Assembly (NCBI GenBank): GCA_025981625.1
Contig: JAICXF010000080.1
Location: 1-5,706 of the forward strand
Length of the DNA stretch: 5,706 nucleotides
Direction of reading: 5' to 3'
From: Sphingomonas sp.
GTDB taxonomy: Bacteria > Pseudomonadota > Alphaproteobacteria > Sphingomonadales > Sphingomonadaceae
Both the position numbers and the translations under genes were made by a program. How positions within the stretch are numbered: the stretch's first letter is position 1; each line of letters starts with the position of its first letter. This document shows, piece by piece, positions 1 to 5,706 of this stretch. The notes beneath the pieces were generated by a model. The model saw only the letters and a list, made by a program, of their open reading frames with translations, did no database searches and was not told the DNA's origin.

Positions 1-455
1 ACGAGGGCTGGGCGCTCTATTCCGAGGAGCTGTGCAAGGAGATGGGCGCGTACCCCGATATCGCCGACGATTTCATGCGTCTCGACCAGGAGCATTTCCG
101 CGCCGCCCGCCTCGTCGTCGACACCGGCATCCACGCGCTCGGCTGGACCGAGGATCAGGCGGTCGATTACATGGAGAAGGTCGGCCGGCTGCCGCCCGAC
201 CAGGCGCGGTCGGAGGTCCGCCGCTACATCACGCTTCCCGGGCAGGCGACCGGCTACAAGATCGGCATGCTCAAGATCATGGAGCTTCGGAAAAAGGCGG
301 AAGACAGGCTTGGCCCGAAGTTCGACGTGAAGGCGTTCGACGACCTCATCATCAGCGACGGCTCGCAGCCGCTGCCGGTGCTGGAGCGGCGCGTCGACGA
401 GTGGATCGCGTCAAGGCAGTCCGCCAACCCCGCTCACGGCGAGCGGGGGATGTAG
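1..455 (+). CDS. DUF885 family protein, C-terminal part (5' truncated by window edge)
   Basis: The reading frame is already open at the left edge (first full codon at 3) and closes at TAG 453-455, so only about the last 150 residues are present. The first visible residues, EGWALYSEEL, are the hallmark of the DUF885 family. In longer members this follows a HEGxPGHH-type motif, and the pair resembles the zinc-ligand arrangement of HExxH...E metallopeptidases. The Glu of EGWA would then be the third ligand (family knowledge plus inference; the first motif lies outside the window). Further on are MRLDQEHFRAARLVVDTG and GQATGYKIG, also typical of the family C-terminus. Many members are exported or lipoprotein-anchored, which cannot be judged here. 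The exact substrate is unknown, and a peptidase role is only suggested. The family call is strong; the function is weak. Confidence 0.88.
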   Translation, partial: EGWALYSEELCKEMGAYPDIADDFMRLDQEHFRAARLVVDTGIHALGWTEDQAVDYMEKVGRLPPDQARSEVRRYITLPGQATGYKIGMLKIMELRKKAEDRLGPKFDVKAFDDLIISDGSQPLPVLERRVDEWIASRQSANPAHGERGM

Positions 456-461
456 TCCGGC

Positions 462-493
462 TAATGGCGTCTTTCGACCCAAAGCTGCCATTA
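462..493. repeat. Intergenic stem-loop after the DUF885 gene (REP-like)
   Basis: Arms 462-474 and 481-493 pair at 11 of 13 positions around a 6-base loop (CGACCC). The outer 7 pairs (TAATGGC/GCCATTA) and inner 4 pairs (CTTT/AAAG) are perfect, with two mismatches between them. It begins 7 bases after the DUF885 stop. There is no T-run on either strand, so it is not a classical intrinsic terminator, though it could stabilise the 3' end of the transcript. The TTTCGACCCAAA core resembles intergenic repeats I recall from sphingomonad genomes; this comes from memory and was not checked. Confidence 0.6.
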
Positions 494-539
494 CCCGCCG
501 ACGCCTTGCAGACGTTCGCTCGGTAGTTACACTTCGGCC

Positions 540-878
540 ATGGCACCCGTTGTTCTGATGATCGCCTTAGCGGTAGGTCCGGCCCATTCGACTACGGACG
601 TGTGCCAGATTTTGGCATCGCCTCACCATTATGACGGACGAACAATCGAGGTATCTGGCTTCCTAACGATGGATGTCGAAATCTCCTATCTGACTGCGCC
701 TCGCTGCTCTTCCGACCACATCGTTGTTCCGAACAAATTTGACGCTTCGCGACTTTCAAATTCGCAGCGATCAAAATCAGTCTTTCGCGGCATAATCCGG
801 GTGACGCACCAAAAGGCCGGCACAGGAAATCTCATATCGCTAGATGACCCGGTGTTGATCGAGAGCGCCCAGCAATAG
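540..878 (+). CDS. Small probably exported protein of unknown function
   Basis: A 112-residue protein; ATG 540 is the first start in this frame, and the Shine-Dalgarno match is weak. Residues 1-17 (MAPVVLMIALAVGPAHS) look like a short signal peptide with a hydrophobic core and a possible cleavage site after AHS, although there is no basic residue before the core. The mature part begins TTDVCQILASPHHYDGRTIEVSGFL. This 'C..l...p..y.g..v.v.G' pattern is seen in small exported beta-barrel/OB-fold-like proteins, so a similar fold is possible but only inferred. Two cysteines (22 and 56) would allow a disulphide if the protein is periplasmic. GC is about 53% by my count, against 60-75% in the neighbours, suggesting a recently acquired or poorly conserved gene. 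It ends 26 bases before the convergent carbinolamine dehydratase stop. No function can be assigned. Confidence 0.62.
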   Translation: MAPVVLMIALAVGPAHSTTDVCQILASPHHYDGRTIEVSGFLTMDVEISYLTAPRCSSDHIVVPNKFDASRLSNSQRSKSVFRGIIRVTHQKAGTGNLISLDDPVLIESAQQ

Positions 879-903
879 TGGCAGCTTTCCACACATTCTT
901 GCC

Positions 904-917
904 ATTAGCTCGCTAAT
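904..917. repeat. Short palindrome over the phhB stop codon
   Basis: ATTAGC (904-909) and GCTAAT (912-917) are perfect inverted copies separated by TC; C903 and G918 extend the match by one pair. It covers the TAA stop of the minus-strand gene and lies in the convergent junction with the small exported protein gene. The loop is too short for a stable RNA hairpin as drawn and there is no T-run, so a terminator role is doubtful. Confidence 0.3.
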
Positions 918-1156
918 GCGTTGATCGCCTCGGCAAGCTTGATGTCGCGTTCGGTAACCCCGCCGGCATCATGGCTGGTTAGGCGGAAGTCGACGCGGTT
1001 CCAGACGCTGGTGAACTCGGGGTGGTGATCGACCTTCTCGGCGTGAAGCGCGACCCGCGTGAGGAAGCCGAACGCCTCGCTGAAATCCTTGAACTCGAAG
1101 GTCCGAGTGAGCGCCTTGCCGGCATCTTCGAATGTCCATCCTTGGGGAGCGTCCAC
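905..1156 (-). CDS. phhB: Pterin-4a-carbinolamine dehydratase
   Basis: This enzyme dehydrates 4a-hydroxytetrahydrobiopterin (the carbinolamine), so that the pterin used by phenylalanine hydroxylase can be recycled; it acts in the cytoplasm. The family core is intact: GWTF, TRTFEFKDFSEAFGFLTRVA, AEKVDHHPE, VWNRVDFRLTSHDAGGVTERD. Catalytic histidines are H44, H45 and H62 when numbered from the chosen start. I chose GTG 1156-1154 because AGGAG (1165-1169 on the complement) sits 8 bases upstream. A TTG at 1207 would add 17 residues (RRLGGIGLCRTGDSG and so on) that do not resemble the family and lack a ribosome site. The resulting 83 residues are short, since the usual N-terminal helix ahead of the GW motif is almost absent. 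It is divergent from hppD, fitting a joint role in phenylalanine/tyrosine breakdown. phhA itself is not in the window. Confidence 0.9.
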   Translation of the reverse strand: MDAPQGWTFEDAGKALTRTFEFKDFSEAFGFLTRVALHAEKVDHHPEFTSVWNRVDFRLTSHDAGGVTERDIKLAEAINALAS

Positions 1157-1164
1157 GCCAGAAT

Positions 1165-1169
1165 CTCCT
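1165..1169 (-). promoter_or_regulatory. Ribosome binding site deciding the GTG start of phhB
   Basis: On the minus strand this reads AGGAG and lies 8 bases before GTG 1156-1154. No comparable site precedes the alternative upstream TTG at 1207, so it decides the start. Confidence 0.65.
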
Positions 1170-1187
1170 GTCCTACAGAGGCCGATT

Positions 1188-1199
1188 CCGCCTAGGCGG
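1188..1199. promoter_or_regulatory. 12-bp perfect palindrome in the phhB/hppD divergent region, possible operator
   Basis: CCGCCTAGGCGG is a perfect palindrome 32 bases upstream of the phhB GTG and about 160 bases upstream of hppD. It is the most symmetrical element in the 200-bp divergent intergenic region (1157-1357), which should hold promoters for both genes. A second, weaker dyad, GCGAG-TT-CTCGC, lies at 1241-1252. I could not identify convincing -35/-10 pairs in this GC-rich stretch. Binding by a regulator is speculation; in GC-rich DNA a 12-base dyad can occur by chance. Confidence 0.25.
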
Positions 1200-1343
1200 C
1201 GCGGCAATGGTCCACAACTGCTTCCAGCTCAGCCCGGACCGCGAGTTCTCGCGCGCGCCCGCGTCCGCGCACGCGTGGGACTGCTGCAATCGCTGCGTTT
1301 CGCGCTTCTTGAAATGCCGCTGCACAGGGCGCAGTTGGGCCGC

Positions 1344-1350
1344 AAAGGAG
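1344..1350 (+). promoter_or_regulatory. Ribosome binding site deciding the ATG start of hppD
   Basis: AAAGGAG lies 7 bases before ATG 1358, an optimal spacing. It rules out the in-frame TTG at 1352, which is only one base from the motif. Confidence 0.85.
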
Positions 1351-1357
1351 ATTGCTG

Positions 1358-2449
1358 ATGGCCACTCAGCTTGCCGAGGACAAGAGCGTCCTCGGTCTCG
1401 ACAACCCGATGGGCACCGACGGCTTCGAGTTCGTCGAATATACCGCGCCGGACCCGGCGCTTCTGCGCGACCTGTTCACGAAGATGGGCTTCCCCGCCGT
1501 CGCCCGGCACAAGCGCAAGGATGTGACCCTTCACCGCCAGGGCGAAATCAACTTCATCATCAACGCCGAACCGGGCAGCTATGCCGAGCAGTATGCGAAC
1601 GACCACGGGCCCAGCGCCTGCGCGATGGCGTTCCGGGTCAAGGACGCCAAGGTGGCGTTCGAACGCGCGGTCCGTCTCGGTGCATCCCCGGTCAAGAACG
1701 ACGTCGCGCACGGCGAAATGAACATTCCTGCGATCGAGGGCATCGGCGGCTCCCGCCTGTTCTTCGTCGATCGCTACGGAGCGGGGGGATCGATCTACGA
1801 GGTCGATTTCGACTTTTTCCCCGACGCCCAAGCCAGGCTTGAGGAGCTCGACAGCCGGCTGACCTACATCGACCACCTCACCCACAACGTGCAGCGCGGC
1901 CGGATGGCGGTCTGGGCCGATTTCTACGAGCGGCTCTTCAACTTCCGCGAGATCCGCTACTTCGACATCGAAGGGAAGCAGACCGGCTTGTTCTCGAAGG
2001 CGATGACGTCGCCCTGCGGCAAGATCCGCATCCCGCTCAACGAGAGCCAGGACGACAAGAGCCAGATCGAGGAGTTCCTGCGCGAATACAAAGGCGAGGG
2101 CATCCAGCACATCGCGCTGGGCACCAGCGACATTTACGAGGCGGTCGACATCCTCCGCGGCCGCGGTGTCGCGTTCCAGGACACGCCCGACACTTATTAC
2201 GAGCTGCTGCCGGAGCGCATCCAAGGCCATGAAGAGAGCATCCCCGAGCTCGAGAAGCGGAGCATCCTGATGGACGGCGCCCCGACCGAAGGGCAGGGGC
2301 TGCTGCTCCAGATCTTCACCCAGAACGTGATCGGCCCGATCTTCTTCGAGATCATCCAGCGCAAGGGCAACGAGGGCTTCGGCGAAGGCAATTTCAAGGC
2401 GCTGTTCGAAAGCATCGAACTCGATCAGATGCGGCGGGGCGTGATTTGA
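1358..2449 (+). CDS. hppD: 4-hydroxyphenylpyruvate dioxygenase
   Basis: This non-haem Fe(II) enzyme converts 4-hydroxyphenylpyruvate and O2 into homogentisate and CO2, the second step of tyrosine catabolism. The 363-residue length is normal for bacterial HPPDs. Two vicinal-oxygen-chelate (glyoxalase-like) domains are seen, roughly residues 20-150 and 168-330. The Fe ligands, by comparison with the Pseudomonas enzyme, are H173 (IDHLTHNV), H251 (GIQHIAL) and E331 (FFEIIQR). The C-terminal signature GFGEGNFKALFESIE near residues 340-354 is intact and closes the active site in the family. The start at ATG 1358 follows AAAGGAG with 7-base spacing. The gene is divergent from the pterin carbinolamine dehydratase gene and followed, after a 131-bp gap filled by an inverted repeat, by a thiolase on the same strand. 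Homogentisate dioxygenase and fumarylacetoacetase are not in the window. Confidence 0.97.
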   Translation: MATQLAEDKSVLGLDNPMGTDGFEFVEYTAPDPALLRDLFTKMGFPAVARHKRKDVTLHRQGEINFIINAEPGSYAEQYANDHGPSACAMAFRVKDAKVAFERAVRLGASPVKNDVAHGEMNIPAIEGIGGSRLFFVDRYGAGGSIYEVDFDFFPDAQARLEELDSRLTYIDHLTHNVQRGRMAVWADFYERLFNFREIRYFDIEGKQTGLFSKAMTSPCGKIRIPLNESQDDKSQIEEFLREYKGEGIQHIALGTSDIYEAVDILRGRGVAFQDTPDTYYELLPERIQGHEESIPELEKRSILMDGAPTEGQGLLLQIFTQNVIGPIFFEIIQRKGNEGFGEGNFKALFESIELDQMRRGVI

Positions 2450-2460
2450 TCCGCACGCTC

Positions 2461-2576
2461 GTCCTTCGATACGCCGCTTGCGCGGCTACTCAGGATGAGC
2501 GGATCGAACGGAACACCCGCTCATCCTGAGTAGGGACTGAGCGAGCTCGGCGAGACGAAGGCCCGTATCGAAGGAC
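2461..2576. repeat. Nested inverted repeat element (116 bp) between hppD and the thiolase gene
   Basis: Two perfect inverted pairs are nested. The outer arms are GTCCTTCGATAC (2461-2472) and GTATCGAAGGAC (2565-2576). The inner arms are CTACTCAGGATGAGCGG (2486-2502) and CCGCTCATCCTGAGTAG (2517-2533), with a 14-base loop. Between outer and inner arms, the left side (2473-2485) holds a small hairpin, GCCGC/GCGGC (2473-2477 with 2482-2486, sharing one base with the inner arm). The right side (2534-2564) is longer and unmatched. It fills nearly all of the space between the two genes. The 'CTCATCCTGAG' core matches intergenic repeats I remember from Sphingomonadales (unchecked). It has no coding capacity and no T-run. 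Confidence 0.85.
2571..2575 (+). promoter_or_regulatory. Thiolase ribosome binding site lying inside the repeat arm
   Basis: AAGGA is 5 bases before ATG 2581 and is the only purine-rich match upstream. It falls inside the right outer arm of the inverted repeat, so if that stem forms in the mRNA the site would be paired with TCCTT at 2462-2466. Confidence 0.65.
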
Positions 2577-2580
2577 CCAA

Positions 2581-3783
<1,203 letters not shown>

Positions 3784-3793
3784 ATTGAACGCC

Positions 3794-4258
3794 ATGGCGA
3801 CGGCGGTGAAAGAGCTCGATCGTGCGGCGATCATGGGGGTGCTGGAGACCGTGCCCGATCCCGAGATCCCGGTCCTCACCATCACCGACCTCGGGATCGT
3901 CCGCGGAATCGCCGACGATCCGCCGCGGGTGCTGATCAGCCCGACCTACACCGGCTGCCCCGCGACGGTCGCGATCGAGACGATGATCCGCGAGGCGCTC
4001 GACAAGGCGGGGTTCGGCGATGTGCATGTCGAGCGCGTGCTGTTCCCGCCGTGGACCACCGACTGGATCAGCGAGCGCGGCCGGGAACGTCTAAAGGCCT
4101 ACGGGATCGCCCCGCCGGACCCTTCGGCGACCACGCCGTGCCCGCAGTGCGGCTCAACCGACACCGAGGAAGTCAGCCGCTTCGGGTCCACGCCGTGCAA
4201 GGCACAATGGCGCTGCAAGTCGTGCCTGGAGCCGTTCGAACGGTTCAAGTGCCACTGA
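3794..4258 (+). CDS. paaD: Phenylacetyl-CoA epoxidase accessory subunit PaaD
   Basis: PaaD is the accessory protein of the PaaABCE ring-1,2-epoxidase. It belongs to the MIP18/DUF59 Fe-S assembly-related family and is thought to help mature the metal centres of the complex. From ATG 3794 it has 154 residues. An N-terminal DUF59-like domain (about 8-85) contains VPDPEIPVLTITDLG and SPTYTGCPAT (C55), and PPWTTDW is PaaD-typical. A C-terminal metal-binding tail (about 115-154) has C116, C119, C135, C141, C144 and C153 in CPQCGS...FGSTPCKAQWRCKSC...FERFKCH. This tail separates it from generic SufT/MIP18 proteins. A TTG at 3785, just after the thiolase stop, would add three residues; neither start has a good ribosome site, so translation may be coupled to the thiolase. 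paaA, B, C and E are absent from the window, an unusual separation. Confidence 0.93.
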   Translation: MATAVKELDRAAIMGVLETVPDPEIPVLTITDLGIVRGIADDPPRVLISPTYTGCPATVAIETMIREALDKAGFGDVHVERVLFPPWTTDWISERGRERLKAYGIAPPDPSATTPCPQCGSTDTEEVSRFGSTPCKAQWRCKSCLEPFERFKCH

Positions 4259-4261
4259 GTA

Positions 4262-4279
4262 CCCCTGCGAAGGCAGGGG
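4262..4279. repeat. REP-like hairpin between convergent paaD and dgoD, possible bidirectional terminator
   Basis: CCCCTGC (4262-4268) and GCAGGGG (4273-4279) are perfect inverted copies around a GAAG loop. The element begins 3 bases after the paaD stop and ends 9 bases before the dgoD stop on the other strand. A GC-rich 7-bp stem with a tetraloop is stable in either transcript, but neither side has a T-run. I recall 'CCCTGCGAAGGCAGGG' and 'CCCGCGAAGGCGGG' hairpins as very frequent intergenic elements in sphingomonad genomes (memory, unchecked). Confidence 0.7.
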
Positions 4280-4288
4280 CCCAGTCCA

Positions 4289-5440
4289 TCACCACTCGGC
4301 GAAGCTTCCGTCCCTCGTCCGCCATATCGGGTTGCGCCAGCGGTGGCGGTCCTTGTCGGCTTCGCGCACCGCCGCTTCGTCGATCTCGATGCCCAGCCCC
4401 GGCCCGTCCGGCACCGGCAAATAGCCGTCGACCGGAGTCAGCGCTTCCTTATTGAGACAGAAGTTCAACAGATCGTGCCCGCCGGTGTTGTAGTGAATGC
4501 CGAGGCTGATCTCCTGGATCGCATGATTGGGCGTGCAGCCGGCGATCTGCAGGCAGGCGCCGAGCGCCAGCGGCCCCAGCGGGCAGTGCGGCGCCACGGC
4601 AACATCATAGGCTTCGGCCATCGCCGCGATCTTGCGCACCTCGAGGATTCCGCCGGCGTGACTGAGGTCCGGCTGGATGATGTCCACGACCCCGCGCTCG
4701 AACACCGGCTTGAATTCCCACCGGGTGTAGAGCCGTTCGCCGAGCGCGATCGGGGTCGAGACCAGCGCCGCGATCTCGCGCACCCCCTCGGGGTTCTCGG
4801 ACAGCAAAGGCTCCTCGATGAACAGCAGCCCGAGCGGCTCCAACGCCCTCGCCAGCTGCTTCGCCATCGGCCGGTGCACGCGTCCGTGAAAGTCGAGCCC
4901 GACATCCATTCCTTCCGCCTGCGCGGCGCGGACGCGCTCAATCACCTCGTCGAACGTCTTGGGCGTGCCGATCCAGTCCACCTCGGCGGTCGCATTCATC
5001 TTGACCGCGGTGAAGCCCTGCTTCCTGCGGACCTCCGCAGCCTCGGCGATTTCGTTGGGGCGATCGCCGCCGATCCAGGCGTAGGACCGGACCTCGTTGC
5101 GAACCTTGCCGCCGAGCATTTGCCAAACCGGCAGCCCGAGCACGCGGCCCTTCAGGTCCCAGAGCGCCTGCTCGAGGCCCGAAAGCGCGGACATGATCAC
5201 TGCGCCGCCGCGGTAGAACCCGCCGCGGAAGCCGACCTGCCAGATATCCTCGATGTTGAACGGGTCGGCGCCGACGAATCGGTCGCGATAGACTTCGAAC
5301 ACGCCCTCCACCGCTTCCGCCCAGCCTTCAAGGCTCGCCTCGCCCCAGCCGAACGCGCCGTCGTCGCTCTCGACCCGCACGAACAGCCATCGCGGGGGCA
5401 CGAGGAAGGTCTCGATCTTGGCAATGCTGCGCTGGGTCAT
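4289..5440 (-). CDS. dgoD: D-galactonate dehydratase (enolase superfamily, mandelate racemase subgroup)
   Basis: This enzyme dehydrates D-galactonate to 2-keto-3-deoxy-D-galactonate, using Mg2+ in the cytoplasm. The 383 residues are collinear with E. coli DgoD (382). An N-terminal capping domain (about 1-125, with PPRWLFVRVESDDG and GFYRGG) is followed by a TIM-barrel domain. Predicted metal ligands are D183 (GLDFHGR), E209 (FIEEP) and E235 (ALGERLY). Predicted acid/base histidines are H185 and H285 (APHCPLGP), all at the E. coli numbers. Other shared motifs are QPDLSHAGG, GIHYN, GLGIEID and the C-terminal WRNP...FAEW. The ATG overlaps the preceding gene's stop (ATGA), so translational coupling is likely, and no strong ribosome site is seen. 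The neighbouring glycosidase-like gene suggests sugar/sugar-acid catabolism. A related acid-sugar dehydratase specificity cannot be fully excluded, but the residue match is strong. Confidence 0.93.
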   Translation of the reverse strand: MTQRSIAKIETFLVPPRWLFVRVESDDGAFGWGEASLEGWAEAVEGVFEVYRDRFVGADPFNIEDIWQVGFRGGFYRGGAVIMSALSGLEQALWDLKGRVLGLPVWQMLGGKVRNEVRSYAWIGGDRPNEIAEAAEVRRKQGFTAVKMNATAEVDWIGTPKTFDEVIERVRAAQAEGMDVGLDFHGRVHRPMAKQLARALEPLGLLFIEEPLLSENPEGVREIAALVSTPIALGERLYTRWEFKPVFERGVVDIIQPDLSHAGGILEVRKIAAMAEAYDVAVAPHCPLGPLALGACLQIAGCTPNHAIQEISLGIHYNTGGHDLLNFCLNKEALTPVDGYLPVPDGPGLGIEIDEAAVREADKDRHRWRNPIWRTRDGSFAEW

Positions 5441-5706
5441 GAATCGGTTCCGCTCGCCTGCGTCTCGGCGGCACCGGCGGTCCGGCCGGCGGCGTCGTCT
5501 TCGTCAGGCACGTCGGTGACCTTCTTGATCGGCACGACCAGGCACACGCTGGATGCCGGCAGCACGTTGCGCCAGTCGGCGATCAGCTGCTTGTAGGCCC
5601 GTCCGACATTGCGGATTCGGCGGTCCAGATCGAACAGCCCGAGCGGGTTGACGTTGCCGTTCTGCTCCCGGAGCGCGGTGTCCCAGTCAACCTGGTCGGT
5701 GAGGCT
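5437..5706 (-). CDS. C-terminal end of a probable GH1-like glycoside hydrolase (5' part beyond the right edge)
   Basis: On the minus strand the frame is open from 5706 and ends at TGA 5439-5437, giving 89 residues. The visible start, SLTDQVDWDTALREQNG, followed by NPLGLFDLDRRIRNVGRAYKQLI, is laid out like the end of family 1 beta-glycosidases ('W-S-L-x-D-N-x-E-W ... G-L-x-x-V-D ... R ... K-x-S-a'). I therefore infer a clan GH-A beta-glycosidase related to GH1, but the catalytic glutamates are outside the window. Residues about 64-89 are an acidic, Ala/Gly/Thr-rich tail (VPDEDDAAGRTAGAAETQ), probably disordered. The stop overlaps the dgoD ATG by 4 bases, indicating one operon. The family call is moderate; the existence of the gene is well supported. 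Confidence 0.6.
   Translation of the reverse strand, partial: SLTDQVDWDTALREQNGNVNPLGLFDLDRRIRNVGRAYKQLIADWRNVLPASSVCLVVPIKKVTDVPDEDDAAGRTAGAAETQASGTDS

Noticed and set aside
32..526. Alternative plus-strand frame over the DUF885 C-terminus
   Set aside because: Highly Arg-rich translation, whereas the other frame gives the conserved EGWALYSE family sequence.
1309..1314. TTGAAA as a possible -35 box for hppD
   Set aside because: No plausible -10 hexamer occurs at 16-18 bases downstream (the sequence there is GC-rich), so it does not stand as a promoter.
1207..1842. A plus-strand open frame from ATG 1207 with a cysteine-rich start (MVHNCFQLSPDREF..., then DCCNRC)
   Set aside because: It overlaps about 480 bases of hppD out of frame, becomes an Arg/Pro/Gly-rich translation typical of a GC-rich shadow, and has no ribosome site. 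The cysteines cluster only in the intergenic part.
1229..2230. Long minus-strand open frame antisense to hppD
   Set aside because: Its residue make-up is the usual antisense image of GC-rich codons, no family motif is present, and the sense strand encodes a full HPPD with all metal ligands.
2461..2576. The repeat as an insertion sequence or CRISPR remnant
   Set aside because: There is no transposase fragment, no flanking target duplication that I can see, and no regular repeat-spacer spacing; it is a single nested inverted repeat.
4343..5596. Long plus-strand open frame (417 codons) antisense to dgoD
   Set aside because: Despite its length it is the complement shadow of a fully conserved galactonate dehydratase, rich in Arg, His and Asp, with no motif and no ribosome site.

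Overview
The window is GC-rich (about 60-75% in the main genes) and reads as a chromosomal stretch of an alphaproteobacterium, most likely a sphingomonad. That placement is an inference. It rests on the codon usage, on close matches to remembered proteobacterial Paa, HPPD and DgoD sequences, and on intergenic hairpins of a kind I recall as common in Sphingomonadales (a 'CCCCTGCGAAGGCAGGGG' hairpin and a 'CTCATCCTGAG' inverted repeat).

Layout, left to right. (1) 1-455, plus strand: the C-terminal end of a DUF885 protein, followed by a stem-loop at 462-493. (2) 540-878, plus strand: a small, probably exported protein of unknown function with clearly lower GC (about 53%). (3) 905-1156, minus strand: pterin-4a-carbinolamine dehydratase, starting at GTG. 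(4) A divergent intergenic region of about 200 bp with a 12-bp perfect palindrome. (5) 1358-2449, plus strand: 4-hydroxyphenylpyruvate dioxygenase. (6) 2461-2576: a 116-bp nested inverted repeat. (7) 2581-3783, plus strand: 3-oxoadipyl-CoA/acyl-CoA thiolase, then paaD at 3794-4258. (8) A REP-like hairpin at 4262-4279 between convergent genes. (9) 4289-5440, minus strand: D-galactonate dehydratase. Its ATG overlaps by 4 bases the stop of a gene entering from the right edge (5437-5706), probably the C-terminus of a GH1-like glycosidase.

How the genes fit together. The central block concerns aromatic amino acid and phenylacetate breakdown. The carbinolamine dehydratase regenerates the pterin cofactor of phenylalanine hydroxylase. 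HPPD turns the tyrosine-derived 4-hydroxyphenylpyruvate into homogentisate. The thiolase performs the last beta-ketoadipyl-CoA cleavage of the phenylacetate (or beta-ketoadipate) route, and PaaD is an accessory protein of phenylacetyl-CoA epoxidase. Phenylalanine hydroxylase, homogentisate dioxygenase and the epoxidase structural genes paaABCE are not in the window. The right-hand block is a separate carbohydrate module (glycosidase plus sugar-acid dehydratase).

I see no mobile element, CRISPR array, tRNA or rRNA, and no clearly new system. The most interesting points are the inverted repeat whose outer arm contains the thiolase ribosome-binding site, the paaD gene separated from paaABCE, the short GTG-started carbinolamine dehydratase, and the low-GC secreted orphan protein.
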